Both the position numbers and the translations under genes were made by a program. Shown one piece after another: positions 54,125-63,713 of a DNA stretch of 64,000 nucleotides. This DNA comes from a bacterium HR28 (GTDB lineage Bacteria; Chloroflexota; Chloroflexia; Thermomicrobiales; Thermomicrobiaceae): the NCBI GenBank assembly GCA_002898255.1, contig BEIE01000002.1:248001-312000 (forward strand), read 5' to 3'. Below the pieces are notes generated by a model. That model saw only the letters and a program-made list of their open reading frames with translations, was not told the origin of the DNA and did no database searches. Every line of letters begins with the position of its first letter. Within the stretch, counting starts at the first letter, position 1.

Positions 54125-55477
54125 TCACCGAGCGACGGGGCGCGGCCGAGGCAGAAGGCCGCTCGTGGCGAGCGCAAGAAGCGTGAGCACAAGCGAGAGG
54201 AGAAAGACCGCCGCGAAGCCGAAACGGTCGACGACAACACCGCCGAGCATCGGGACGAGCGCAACGATTCCCAGGATGGAGTTCGTGACTCCGACAAGTG
54301 TCGGACGCTCATCTGGCCGAGCAAGTTCCAAGACAGCGGTAAAGTTGGCGAGCATCTGCGCCGAGAGTGTGACGCCGTAGGCGACGAAGACCACGGCGAA
54401 GGCGAGGAAAATCACCCGCTCGGGATCACCGACACGGGAAGCGATGCGTTCCCAGGTTGCAAGGGGGTGCACTCCGAGCGCGATGAGCGGCATCAAGAGT
54501 CGAACGAGGGTAGCGAGCTGAAGGAGTTGGCGATTGCCCCACCGCTGGACGACCCATCCCCACAGCGGGTTCGTGGCCACGCGTGCGATCGCCGAGAGAG
54601 CGAGGTAGAGGCCAACCGTCGCGGCCGGGACACCGAGGATACCCTGGGCGTAGACGATGAAGAAGGGATCAGCGATGGTAGAGAGAGCGAGCAGGGAGCG
54701 GAAGAGCAAGAAGCGGCGGACAGAACGGCGAGCGAGAAGCTTCGGGAGGCCTTCAAGCCACTCCCGCAGGGGGCGTGCGCGTTGGGGCGTCGGGCGCTCC
54801 GCAATCCAGAGTGTCGTGTAGGCAGCCAGAGCGAGCGCGGCGAAGGAGCTGGCAAAGAGGACAGCAAAGCCGCTCACGTCGGCAGCGAGGGCACGCTGGA
54901 CGATGAGTCCGGCGAGCAAGGCGAGGAGTGAGCCCCACAAGTTGCGCTGGCTGAAGAAAAACCCGCGGCGATCAGCGGGGATAGCGCGGGCAGAGAGCTC
55001 CACGAGTGGCACGAAAGCGAAGCCGGCAGCCAGGTTGTAGGCTGCATAGCAGAGGAAGAAGACAAGGAGGAGGCGCCCACTTGGCTCGATCCCACCGGCC
55101 AGCACAGCGGCGGCGAGGATGCCGATGGCCAGAGCGCGGGCGACGCCGCCCCATGCCGCCCAGGGCAGCTGCCGGTGGCGCCCTTCGACGAGTGCTGCGG
55201 CGAGTGCCTGCGGCAGAAACCACAGGCCGACACTGAGTGCTGGAACGAGACCAATGAGGACCGCGTTATTGGTCAAGCGAGCGACGAAGAGCGTGAGGAC
55301 GAGCACCGGATGGATGAGCGCATCGCCGAAGAGGAGCAGCCCGCCATTTGCGACACCGAAGAGAAAGCTCTGGCGAACCCGCCGTTGCTCACGAGGAGTG
55401 AGTGGTCGTATAGCGAGCTCATTGGGCAGAGCGGGTTGTGGTGCCGTTGTCTTGGCCATAGCCGGGATGGACTCCAT
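54125..55477 (-). CDS. MFS transporter, unknown cargo
   Basis: Twelve-helix major facilitator of 450 aa. It begins with a cytosolic stretch (PNELAIRPLTPREQRRVRQSF), then FLFGVANGGLLLFGDALIHPVLVLTLFVARLT. The loop between helices 2 and 3 (ALVEGRHRQLPWAAW) lacks the ordinary GxxxDRxGRR motif, whereas AIPADRRGFFFSQRNLWGSLLALLAG matches a subgroup seen in Chloroflexota and other environmental bacteria. The last helix is followed by a basic PRPRPVAR tail. The ATG at 55477 is used; M7 (55459) is possible. It stands alone, 285 nt before the AI-2E-family gene on the same strand. Confidence 0.82.
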   Translation of the reverse strand: MESIPAMAKTTAPQPALPNELAIRPLTPREQRRVRQSFLFGVANGGLLLFGDALIHPVLVLTLFVARLTNNAVLIGLVPALSVGLWFLPQALAAALVEGRHRQLPWAAWGGVARALAIGILAAAVLAGGIEPSGRLLLVFFLCYAAYNLAAGFAFVPLVELSARAIPADRRGFFFSQRNLWGSLLALLAGLIVQRALAADVSGFAVLFASSFAALALAAYTTLWIAERPTPQRARPLREWLEGLPKLLARRSVRRFLLFRSLLALSTIADPFFIVYAQGILGVPAATVGLYLALSAIARVATNPLWGWVVQRWGNRQLLQLATLVRLLMPLIALGVHPLATWERIASRVGDPERVIFLAFAVVFVAYGVTLSAQMLANFTAVLELARPDERPTLVGVTNSILGIVALVPMLGGVVVDRFGFAAVFLLSLVLTLLALATSGLLPRPRPVAR

Positions 55478-56577
55478 TGCTCCATCAGCGAGCCGCTCAC
55501 GGGCTCATCCTACCGCACGTTCACTGGCCAGGCGAGCATGGGATGGTGAAGAAACCGAACCCCACTCCTCGTTTTGTGAGCAGCTGTTCCTTCTTGGTTC
55601 AAGGTTCGCACCTGGCTCTGGCGGCTGATATATCGCAAAGGGCTCTCTGTGACAATGCAGCAAAGAAAGATTACAACACCGATGTTGCACCCTGAAAGAT
55701 GCAATGTTAGACTTGGTGTTGGGTGGTCATGATGATCGCTTATGAGCGCTTCTCTACTTTGAGTAGGAACCCTATTCGCGGATAACGGTTGTCCTTGCAC
55801 CAGAAGCGGCTGACGCGCTTGAGCTTTTGCGACAAGGTTGCCAAGCCACGAGGACGTTGTGAGCACAGATGAACGCTGGTGTGTGCCGGTCTCCGGCATC
55901 CCGCTCGCACCGGAGCACCTCTACGTTTTCGCGGGTGCACCCCTGGTGAACAGGACTAAGGTGCCGGACGAAGCACCGAGGAGATGATCCCTGATCATCA
56001 CACAGTCGCAGCCGGTGTCCTCACGCCTTCCAGGGTACTTCACCTGCAGTTTGGCCTGCCATACGATACTGCTTATGGCAGGTTCTTCGCAGACACCAAC
56101 CTACTCTTCCAGCCGACTATTTGGGCATTTCCGAGGATGCGCGGGTTGCGTCGACTGAAGACTCTGGTGAGGGCAGTTCTATCCAGTCACCGCCACAACG
56201 ATCCCTCTACACCACCAGTGCACGCCCGACTTGAGATCGAACCATACAATAGGCAGTGGGAAGAGTCACGGGGCGACAACACGCACACGTGTTTCCCCTT
56301 CCCAAGCCGAAAGAATTCAACGCGGTCCAGGAGACAATGCTGGGTTGACTCTACGGATCTCCTGTTGCGTGCGCACACCAGGAGAGACGTTCCACACGTG
56401 GCACTCCAGGACTTGCCAGACCTACAGAAGTGACACTTGAGTCAGCCAGACTAGGAATAACCCTACTTCTCAACCAGTGGTACATAGGGGCGTACACGAC
56501 GTTCTGCACTCCGGCTGTGTCAGCAACTATGCTGGGAAGCGAAGTGGTGAGGGAAGACTTCAGCGGAAGGAGTAGAC
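55478..56577. other. 1.1-kb spacer with several stem-loops, upstream of pdxH
   Basis: No gene supported. Structures: CAACACC/GGTGTTG (55674-55680 with 55715-55721) enclosing TTGCA/TGCAA; TGCCGG TCT CCGGCA (55884-55898) competing with CTCCGG/CCGGAG (55891-55915); GATGATC CCT GATCATC (55983-55999); CCTGCCATA/TATGGCAGG (56055-56082); and CAGGAGA/TCTCCTG alternatives (56328-56385). The last ones lie 190-250 nt upstream of pdxH on its strand. Confidence 0.55.
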
Positions 56578-57216
56578 GTGCTCAGAGCGCTGCATCGCTG
56601 GGAACATGAGGATCGCCCGCTGCACCGCCGCGATTTGGCTCCTGACCCGCTCGAACAGTTCTTGCGCTGGTATCGAGAAGCGGAGGAGGCTGGTTTGCGA
56701 TACCCCAATGCGATGGCACTGGCGACAGCGACACGCGACGGTCGGCCGTCGGTGCGGATGGTTCTGTTGCGCGGAGCTGACGAGCAGGGCTTTGTCTTCT
56801 ACACCAATCTTGAGAGCCGAAAGGGACAAGAACTCGCGGAGAATCCTCGCGCGGCCTTGCTCTTCTACTGGGAACCACTGGAACGACAAGTACGCATCGA
56901 AGGGCATGTCGAACTAGTCAGCGACGCGGAGGCGGATGAGTACTTCGCTACGCGCCCATACGGTTCTCAGATCAGTGCCTGGGCATCCGCGCAAAGCCAG
57001 CCGATTGCCTCGCGCGAGGAGCTCGAGCAGCGCCACCGCGCTTTCGCCGAGCGGTTTCCAGAGGGCGCCGTCCCACGACCACCGTTTTGGGGCGGCTTTC
57101 GCGTCCGGCCAGTGGTGTACGAGTTCTGGCAGGGCCGACCCGATCGGCTCCACGATCGTTTCCGGTACGAGCGACAACCAGATGGAAGCTGGTCGATTGA
57201 GCGGCTGCAACCGTGA
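56578..57216 (+). CDS. pdxH: Pyridoxamine 5'-phosphate oxidase PdxH
   Basis: FMN enzyme that oxidises pyridoxine or pyridoxamine 5'-phosphate to PLP. Length 212 aa is normal. Motifs: [55 protein letters not shown] (FMN site), [34 protein letters not shown], and the terminal [27 protein letters not shown] start at 56578, six bases after GGAAGGAG. It is followed by a HIT gene 9 nt later, so they form a unit. Possible regulation by hairpins in the long leader. Confidence 0.95.
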   Translation: MLRALHRWEHEDRPLHRRDLAPDPLEQFLRWYREAEEAGLRYPNAMALATATRDGRPSVRMVLLRGADEQGFVFYTNLESRKGQELAENPRAALLFYWEPLERQVRIEGHVELVSDAEADEYFATRPYGSQISAWASAQSQPIASREELEQRHRAFAERFPEGAVPRPPFWGGFRVRPVVYEFWQGRPDRLHDRFRYERQPDGSWSIERLQP

Positions 57217-57225
57217 GGGACACAG

Positions 57226-57648
57226 GTGAAGGACTGCACGTTCTGCCGGATCAGCAGTGGAGAAGTCACAGCCGTCCGCGTCTACGAGGATGCGCAGGTG
57301 CTCGCTTTTCTTGACCACCGCCCTCTTTTCCCCGGCCATACGCTGGTTATCCCACGGGCTCACGTGCCGACGCTCGCTGAGCTGCCCGACGATCTCCTTG
57401 TGCCCGTTTGGAGTCTGGTGCGCAGTCTCACGCGCGCCATCCCGCAAGCCTTGGGGGCAGAGGGGACCTTCGTGGGCATCAATAACCGGGTAAGCCAGAG
57501 CGTGCCGCATCTCCACGTGCATGTGGTGCCACGGCGCCGCGGCGATGGTCTGCGGGGTTTTTTCTGGCCTCGACAACGCTACCCGAGCGCTGAGGCGATG
57601 GAAGAGGTGGCAGCCCGCATCCGGGCAGCACTCGCAGACCTCATCTGA
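57226..57648 (+). CDS. HIT family nucleotide hydrolase
   Basis: Histidine-triad protein of 140 aa. The catalytic triad motif is HLHVHVVPR near residue 95-103; the N-terminal CTFCRISSGEV has the two cysteines common to HIT proteins that bind zinc. It probably hydrolyses nucleoside phosphoramidates or AMP/ADP adducts. GTG start at 57226. Co-transcribed with pdxH; no functional link is known to me. The C-terminal helix (EAMEEVAARIRAAL) is typical. Confidence 0.92.
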   Translation: MKDCTFCRISSGEVTAVRVYEDAQVLAFLDHRPLFPGHTLVIPRAHVPTLAELPDDLLVPVWSLVRSLTRAIPQALGAEGTFVGINNRVSQSVPHLHVHVVPRRRGDGLRGFFWPRQRYPSAEAMEEVAARIRAALADLI

Positions 57649-57867
57649 GGGGCAGACAGCTCAGTCGCTCCTTTGGCCAACGAGTGAGCTGCGGAGCTCG
57701 CGAGTCCGACGTTCGCGAGTTCTTCACCCTCGCCAGCGTGAGGCCCTGATTTCCCCAGGCGGTGAGCACAGCAGGGGGCAGCAATCGCGTCAGCAGTCCT
57801 TGACAGAACAGCGGTCCACTGGTAAGAGATCGCCGGAGACCGGTGGGCGAGGTTGTGGAGGTGGGTG

Positions 57868-58425
57868 ATGAAGTCAGCGGTACTTGTCATCGATATGCTG
57901 AACGACTTCGTGACAGGGAAGCTGGGGAACGAACGGGTGCGCACCGTCATCGAGCCGATTCGGCGGTTACTCGAGCGAGCTCGCGCTGCTGGTGTGCCGG
58001 TGATCTACGTCGGCGATGCACATCTTCCGAGTGATCCGGAGATGGCTGTCTGGGGTCCTCATGCGATGAAGGGGACCAAAGAGGCAGAGACGATCCCGGA
58101 ACTGGCGCCCCAGCCTGGCGATGTGGTGCTCGAAAAGCGAACCTACAGCGCCTTCTACGAGACCGGCCTTGACCTGTTACTACGTTCGCTTGGCGTTGAC
58201 ACGGTGGTCATCACCGGGTTGCACACGAACATCTGCTGCCGTCACACCGCCGCTGACGCGTTTACCCATGGATACCGGATTGTCGTGCCAGAGGACTGCG
58301 TCAACGCGTTCACCGAGGAGGAGCACAAGGAGGGAATCGCCTATCTCAAGCGCGTCTATGGAGCGCAGATCACAACGAGTGAGGAACTCGCGCGAGAGTG
58401 GGCCACCGAGCGGCAGAGCACCTGA
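57868..58425 (+). CDS. Cysteine hydrolase (isochorismatase/nicotinamidase family)
   Basis: A 185-aa isochorismatase-fold amidase. The catalytic triad is D in VIDMLNDFV, K in VLEKRTYSAF and C in TGLHTNICCRHTAADAF; the metal-binding Asp/His of nicotinamidase appears in YVGDAHLPSDPE. A cis-peptide-like VITGLHT precedes the nucleophile. It may be a nicotinamidase but could as well act on ureido or carbamoyl compounds. Start: ATG at 57868 behind GGAGGTG; an upstream GTG at 57853 is less well placed. A long hairpin begins 20 nt after the stop. Confidence 0.88.
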   Translation: MKSAVLVIDMLNDFVTGKLGNERVRTVIEPIRRLLERARAAGVPVIYVGDAHLPSDPEMAVWGPHAMKGTKEAETIPELAPQPGDVVLEKRTYSAFYETGLDLLLRSLGVDTVVITGLHTNICCRHTAADAFTHGYRIVVPEDCVNAFTEEEHKEGIAYLKRVYGAQITTSEELAREWATERQST

Positions 58426-58444
58426 GGATCGCGAGATGCCCAGG

Positions 58445-58481
58445 GCAGGCACAGGTATGAGCGAACATCCCTGTGCCTTGC
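58445..58481. repeat. 11-bp hairpin downstream of the cysteine hydrolase
   Basis: GCAGGCACAGG (58445-58455) pairs with CCTGTGCCTTGC (58470-58481) with one bulged T; outer GCCC/GGGC can extend it. It may end the transcript, but no U-run follows. Confidence 0.6.
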
Positions 58482-59650
58482 AGCATCGGGCTCATCGCAA
58501 GCAACCATCCAGCCGGCTCGCAAAGCGATGAAGGCGTAGAGCGCCACCATCGCACTCTGCCGTCGCAAGTACGCTATTCGCGTCTGACGATGTCACGACT
58601 GGACGACTCGACAGGTGTGGAGGCTCTGCACGGTGGGGCGAGCTCCCTGCCGATGCGTCCGCTCGCTGGGACGACGTCAGAATCAGCAATCTCTTCCACG
58701 ACGCTGAACTCGCGCACTCCTTTCAGCCTGCGGCCTACGTGTGAGCAAGAGCGGTCATTACCCGAGGTAGACCAACTCCACGTGCTCTGGTGGCGCGCTA
58801 CCCCGTTCCGGCATCGGCGCACGCAATTTCGTAGGGCGTCTCGCGAGGGCACGACACGTCCCCGCATCCAGACTCACTGGCTCCCGGCATGACTGCGACG
58901 GCTCCGTGACATGTCACTACTAACAGGCCGAGTCGCGCTTCGGCAGAACAGTAGGTCGGCGCAATGCCATCCACAGTGTCCGCGAGTGGGCCACGCCTGG
59001 GGGACCAAGGTGTGATGAACCGACTTGAGGCGCCAGGGCCTGTGATGTATACGACCAGAAGACCATCGGCAAGTGCTCTCAGCAGGCAGACTGTTGGCAG
59101 TGAAGGTCACGCGCAGGTATCAAGAGCCAGCGCTCCACCCCCAAGGCACGCTCCGATAGAGTGCGATCAGGGTTGGCAAAGACCGCGGACTTGCACCAGA
59201 AGGATCGCACACGTCCAGAATCGAGTCGCAACTGGTCATATTGCGCTCCGTGACACCACTGTGCGCACCAGTGCGACGTATCGGCGCGGTCTTCAGGGCC
59301 CTGCCGGGGCCGGAGTGTTCCGCCAGAGCAACGACGAGACGGCCACCTTTTGGTCGGCGCAGGACAGATGTGCGGGAGCCGAGCGAGCGCATCAGAGAAG
59401 AGCACACCTGGTTTGTGCACAGTGCTGCCACGAGAGTGAAGTCCTCCAAGGCTTGGCATCCACGGCAGGAGATCGTTCACGCGGGCGAGGATGGCCGTGC
59501 ATCAAAGCCCTGTGTCGGTAGGCTCCCAGGGCGTGGGACCGTAGTGCAGCCAATCCTTCAAATGTGAGCAGGTCGATCCAAGAGACGCCACTCCTCTTGC
59601 CATCCGGGCCTTGCTCCTTGATGCTGCAGTGGTGACTGAAGGAGGTCACG
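58482..59650. other. 1.2-kb spacer with one nested hairpin element
   Basis: The largest gap in the window. Frames on both strands are Arg/Ser/Thr-rich without ribosome sites. At 59225-59277, GTCGCA-A-CTGGT pairs with ACCAG-TGCGAC (11 bp, one bulge) around a 30-nt interior. AAGGAGGT at the very end serves the next gene. No promoter boxes that I trust. Confidence 0.6.
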
Positions 59651-61003
59651 ATGGGACAAGAGCCGACCCTGCGAGATGTTGTCGAGAAAATCTGCGCCCA
59701 GAGAGGAGTCCCGGGGATGGCGGTCGGCCTGCTCACCGAAGCCGGCCGCGAAATCGTCACGTACGGTGTGGCGAGCGTAGAGACGCGATGTCCGGTGCGA
59801 CGTGATACGCTGTTCCAGATCGGTTCGATCACCAAAGTATTCCTCGCCACCGTGGCCATGCAGCTGGTGGAGCAGGGCCTGGTCGCGCTGGACGAACCGG
59901 TGGCCGCCTCTGTGCCTGAGTTTCAGCTGGCCGATCCACGAGCACGAGACACGATCACGCTGCGGCACCTGCTCACACACACGAGTGGCATCGAAGGGGA
60001 TCGTTTCGACGACTACGGTTACGGAGACGATGCGCTTAGCCGGTACGTTGCGAGCCTGGCGAACGCGCGCCAGATCCACGCGCCAGGGCAGCACTGGAGC
60101 TACTGCAACAGCGGCTTTTCTGTAGCGGGACGTCTCATTGAGATCAAGACGGGGCAGACATTTGAGACCGCGATGCGCGAGCGGCTGTTCCAGCGGCTAG
60201 GGCTGGAGCGGAGTTTCTTCTTTGCGCAGGACGTTCTCGGGTATCCGTTCGCCTGCGGGCACCGGACAAGTGAGAACGGAACGGTCGAGGTGGTACGTGA
60301 CTTCGCACTACCGCGGACTGTGCATCCAGCAGGTGGAATCTGGGCAACGATCGACGATCTCTTGAGCTTCGCCGCCTTCCATCTCGGGCTGCTTCGCCTG
60401 TCGGATCCACCGCTCTCGCCAGAGGGCGTGGAGCTGATGCAGAAACCGCAGGTAGCAGCTGGTTACTGGGCCGACGCCTATGGGTTCGGCTGGGCAATCT
60501 GGTCGGTGGGAGACACACGACTCATCGGGCACGGTGGCTCAACGAACGGTTTCCAGGCACATGTGGTTCTCTTGCCAGAACAGCGTGTCGCGATCGCCAG
60601 CCTAACCAATCACGAGTCAGGAAGTGCAGCAATTTACGAGCTCGAGACCTGGATCCTCGCGGAGCGCTTCGGGATACAGGTACCGAACCCACGGAGCGTC
60701 ACGGTGGGTGAGGCCGAACTCGCGCGTCTCGCCGGGACATATGAGTACCCATTGGCACGTGTGACGGTCCGTCCCGCAGCGGGTGGGCTCTGGCTGGAGA
60801 CGGTCCAGACGCGAGGACTGAGCCGGGAACAGCACGAGCGACAACTTCCACCGCTGTTCCTTCGGCCAATTGGGCGGAGTGTGTTCACCGCGGGGCCAGC
60901 GCGTGTGGTACCGAATCGTGTCGACTTTGTGTTCGACGGAGACAGCGAGCGACCGCGTTGGATTCGTGTGTTCGGGCGACTGGCCGAGCGCGTGGAGAGG
61001 TGA
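59651..61003 (+). CDS. Serine hydrolase of the beta-lactamase/DD-peptidase (class C) fold
   Basis: A 450-aa cytosolic serine hydrolase. The S-x-x-K motif is SITK (residues 58-61), Y-x-N is YCNSGF, and the third motif region is GHGGST. No signal peptide, so it is not a secreted beta-lactamase; relatives include D-aminopeptidase, esterase EstB and CubicO-type proteins. A C-terminal beta domain (from about 350; LARLAGTYEYPLARVTVRPA) is like the lipocalin-type tail of such enzymes. Start: ATG at 59651 with a perfect GAAGGAGGT. Substrate unknown. Confidence 0.88.
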   Translation: MGQEPTLRDVVEKICAQRGVPGMAVGLLTEAGREIVTYGVASVETRCPVRRDTLFQIGSITKVFLATVAMQLVEQGLVALDEPVAASVPEFQLADPRARDTITLRHLLTHTSGIEGDRFDDYGYGDDALSRYVASLANARQIHAPGQHWSYCNSGFSVAGRLIEIKTGQTFETAMRERLFQRLGLERSFFFAQDVLGYPFACGHRTSENGTVEVVRDFALPRTVHPAGGIWATIDDLLSFAAFHLGLLRLSDPPLSPEGVELMQKPQVAAGYWADAYGFGWAIWSVGDTRLIGHGGSTNGFQAHVVLLPEQRVAIASLTNHESGSAAIYELETWILAERFGIQVPNPRSVTVGEAELARLAGTYEYPLARVTVRPAAGGLWLETVQTRGLSREQHERQLPPLFLRPIGRSVFTAGPARVVPNRVDFVFDGDSERPRWIRVFGRLAERVER

Positions 61004-61119
61004 GGTAGAACAGCAGCCACAGGACATGTCCTTCTAGGACATGCGTGAGGCAAGAGGGCAACCAGACATGCGGAGTTCCCGACCGAGCGATGGTGGAGGC
61101 AAGCTTCCACGTCCCAGGC

Positions 61120-61899
61120 CTACCAGGCCGTCCAACCACCGTCTACGGGTAGGGTTACCCCGGTAATCATGCTGGCAGCGTCGGAGGCGAGGAAGACTAC
61201 AGCTGCCGCGACCTCCTCAGGTGAGCCGAGGCGTCCCAGGGGAATACGGCGCAGCACTTCCTCCCGAAAACCAGGGATACGCTCGAAATAGGGGCGGGTG
61301 AGTGGTGTCTCGACGAAGGTTGGCGCAACGGCATTGACGGTCACGTTGTACGGGGCCCACTCGATGGCGAGCACTTTGGTGAGCTGGGAAACCGCCCCTT
61401 TGCTCGCACAGTAGGCGGCGCGATCGACCATCCCGACGAGTCCCATCGTGGAGCCGATATTGACAATGCGACCATAACGCTGGGCGACCATGTATCGGCC
61501 GACCGCTTGGCAACAGAAGAAGAGTCCCTTGGCATTGGTATCCATGATGGTGTCCCAAGCCTCTTCCGTTACCTCTAGGGCCGGTTGCGGGATATTGAGC
61601 CCAGCACTGTTGACGAGGATATCGATCCGTCCGAAGCGCTCGAAGGCTGCATCGGCCATGCGGCGAACCTGAGCGAGATCGCGAACGTCGACTGCCAGCG
61701 GGAACGCATGTCTCCCGCGCGCTTCGACAGCACGACAGATGTCGGCCAAACGCTCCAGCGAGCGACCCGCCACCACCAGATCAGCACCAGCTTCGGCAAG
61801 TGCGAGCGCGCTCGCGTAACCAAGGCCGCTCGAAGCACCGGTCACAAGCGCCACGCGGCCATCGAGACGAATATCGAGCCACATGCGCTGTTCATCCAT
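61120..61899 (-). CDS. Short-chain dehydrogenase/reductase
   Basis: Classical SDR of 259 aa. Cofactor motif TGASSGLGYASALALAEAG, NAG motif VNSAGLN, catalytic Ser in NIGSTMG and YxxxK in YCASKG; the end GVTLPVDGGWTAW is typical. Closest in style to gluconate 5-dehydrogenase or 3-oxoacyl-ACP reductase (FabG-like) proteins; the substrate is undetermined. ATG at 61899; an internal M6 is possible. It lies on the minus strand, far (about 0.9 kb) behind the 3-hydroxyisobutyrate dehydrogenase-like gene, with hairpin elements between. Confidence 0.9.
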   Translation of the reverse strand: MDEQRMWLDIRLDGRVALVTGASSGLGYASALALAEAGADLVVAGRSLERLADICRAVEARGRHAFPLAVDVRDLAQVRRMADAAFERFGRIDILVNSAGLNIPQPALEVTEEAWDTIMDTNAKGLFFCCQAVGRYMVAQRYGRIVNIGSTMGLVGMVDRAAYCASKGAVSQLTKVLAIEWAPYNVTVNAVAPTFVETPLTRPYFERIPGFREEVLRRIPLGRLGSPEEVAAAVVFLASDAASMITGVTLPVDGGWTAW

Positions 61900-62423
61900 T
61901 GTCTACCTCCCTGCGGTCCCGCTCTCAGCTCTAGTCTGTGGAGGCAGGGTCGAACGGGCAAGAGAAGAGTACGACGTGGGGGAGCATAAGCTGGGATCTT
62001 GGGCGAACTCGAAGCGCTTCAGCAGGCTGAACAATGGTCTCCGGGCATTCCCACGGACAGGCGGCCATCGCACGTGGTCTGCCACGACTGCCATCGTGCT
62101 GTGTCCAGACGCTTGTGGTGTCCAACAAGCCCGCACTCTGGCCACCGTGGAATGCAGGCTCGGCAGCACAGCGTGCCGGACGACGGCCGAAGCAGCCTTC
62201 TGCTTCTCGGCGTGTCGTGTCGCCATCACGGCGCGGGGCATGCGGACGGCGTTGTCATGGAGACAATAGGCGGAGACTCCAGGAAGCGACAGCACCAGTA
62301 TCACCAGGGAGGTGGCGAGTGCCCGCTTCTCAGCCCAGGTCGGATGCCCGGTGGCAAAGAACTGTTGCGATTTTGTAATGTTCCCCTCTTGCATTCACTC
62401 ACTGGACGAGTATCCTGAAGCTA

Positions 62424-62499
62424 GGCCCCGACGATTCGAGGCCGGGAATCTGAAACCCGAAAGGGGAGTAAGAGACCCGAACCAAGGATCGTCGGGGCC
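62424..62499. repeat. Long inverted-repeat element with internal GAAA tetraloop stem
   Basis: GGCCCCGACGAT (62424-62435) is perfectly complementary to ATCGTCGGGGCC (62488-62499). The 52-nt interior can form GG..CGGG/CCCG..CC and, inside that, CCC-GAAA-GGG, a GNRA-type hairpin on the plus strand. I do not recognise a known riboswitch or RNA family. Confidence 0.75.
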
Positions 62500-62758
62500 C
62501 TGTCTTTTGGCCGAATATCGGGAACTCTTGGCACATCGGCACCTGCGGCGGCCTCCCAACCGCTCTCTGCCCGAAGGCCATGACGATTGGAGCTCCGTGC
62601 TGGCAGGGAACGTGGCATCGGCACCAGTACAGACCGGCAGGAGAAAGGCACACATCGAGGAACACAGACAAACCCGTCCTTTTTCCAGTTCACTCGTGGC
62701 AGCTGGACACGCTGCGAGAAGCACGAGGCCTCGCCTGCACGGCGAAGGGAGAACGCAG

Positions 62759-62797
62759 GTCGATTGGCGCCGGCTTCCTCACCTTGCGCCAATCGAC
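62759..62797 (-). terminator. 12-bp hairpin 40 nt downstream of the HIBADH-like gene
   Basis: GTCGATTGGCGC (62759-62770) pairs perfectly with GCGCCAATCGAC (62786-62797), 15-nt loop. Position suggests it ends the minus-strand gene that stops at 62838, but no U-run follows (CTGCGTTCTC). Confidence 0.55.
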
Positions 62798-62837
62798 GGG
62801 TACGTCCAGGCAGAGACCACAGGATGGCGATACGGCC

Positions 62838-63713
62838 TCAGCTCAGTCCTGCGTGGGCCTCCACGACGCGGAGGAGCGTCGCAAAATCGCGCTCGCCTTG
62901 ACCATGCGCCATGGCCTCGAGCGCATGCTGCCGCACGAGATCAGCGATGGGGAGCGGCGTATGGGTCGACTCAGCGAGATCGAGCGCGAGACGGATGTCC
63001 TTGAGGCCAAGTGCGAGGCGGAAGCCCGGCGGATCGAAGCGCCGCTCGAGGAGTGTGCGGCCATATCGGTCGACAAGAGGTGAGGAGAAGACCGCGCCCG
63101 CTACCTCGAAGAACCGATCACGGGGAACACCGGCCTTCTCGGCGAGGACCATTGCCTCGCTCAGGAGCTCGACGAGCGAGAGGATAAGGAAGTTGCCAGC
63201 GAGCTTCACCGCGTGGGCACGCTCAGGGTGCTCGTCGATGACGAACTGCTGCGGGCCGAGCGCCGTGAGCAGCGGCCGGACCCGCTCGATCGCGCCCTGC
63301 GGCCCGGCGACAACTAAGCGCAATGCGCCCTGCGCGGCAGCGTCCGGTCGACCGAACACTGGCGCGGCGACATAGTGCTGGCCACGCGTGCGGTGCCGTT
63401 CAGCGAGCTCCGCCGAATAGCGCACGCTGAGCGTGCTCGAGGCCACGTGGATACCGTCGCGCGGGAGACCGGCAAGGATTCCGTGGGGACCGGCGATGAC
63501 CGCTTCGGTGGCCGCGTCATCGGCGAGCATGGTAAAGACGACGCCGACCTCGGCTGCTTCAAAGGGTGTGGCCGCGCGCACAGCGCCGAGCGCGACAACC
63601 TCGTCCACCCGTTCTGGCGTGCGGTTCCATACCACGACGCGATGACCAGCGCGGAGCAACGTCTGCACCATACCCCGCCCCATGTTGCCGAGTCCGACGA
63701 ATCCGACGTCCAT
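62838..63713 (-). CDS. 3-hydroxyisobutyrate dehydrogenase-like NAD(P) oxidoreductase
   Basis: Beta-hydroxyacid dehydrogenase of 291 aa. Cofactor motif MDVGFVGLGNMGRGM, substrate motif VAAPVFGRPDAAAQGAL (GxPxxAxxG variant) and catalytic lysine in HAVKLAGNFL; FRLALGLKDIRLAL closes the fold. This pattern suits glyoxylate/succinic-semialdehyde-reductase or 3-hydroxyisobutyrate dehydrogenase relatives (GLYR group). Start: ATG at 63713, six bases behind GGAAGG; a frame extension to 63857 is not family-like. The last 287 nt of the window (63714-64000) show no further gene. Confidence 0.9.
   Translation of the reverse strand: MDVGFVGLGNMGRGMVQTLLRAGHRVVVWNRTPERVDEVVALGAVRAATPFEAAEVGVVFTMLADDAATEAVIAGPHGILAGLPRDGIHVASSTLSVRYSAELAERHRTRGQHYVAAPVFGRPDAAAQGALRLVVAGPQGAIERVRPLLTALGPQQFVIDEHPERAHAVKLAGNFLILSLVELLSEAMVLAEKAGVPRDRFFEVAGAVFSSPLVDRYGRTLLERRFDPPGFRLALGLKDIRLALDLAESTHTPLPIADLVRQHALEAMAHGQGERDFATLLRVVEAHAGLS

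Larger units (their letters stand above)
61900..62837. other. 938-nt spacer with two long inverted repeats
   Basis: No gene is supported on either strand. It contains the elements at 62424-62499 and 62759-62797 (listed separately) and a direct repeat CATCGGCACC near 62535 and 62615. Confidence 0.6.

Noticed and set aside
54029-54931. 300-codon plus-strand frame opposite the MFS gene
   Set aside because: Extremely charged shadow (Glu/Arg/Asp) of hydrophobic codons on the minus strand.
58964-59521. 185-codon frame in the 1.2-kb gap
   Set aside because: Ser/Arg/Thr/Cys-rich with no start signal, and it includes the hairpin at 59225-59277.
62424-62499. Manganese (yybP-ykoY) riboswitch because of AAAGGGGAGTA
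   Set aside because: Only that short string matches; the second conserved loop and the closing stem are not in the right places, and no gene follows on that strand.
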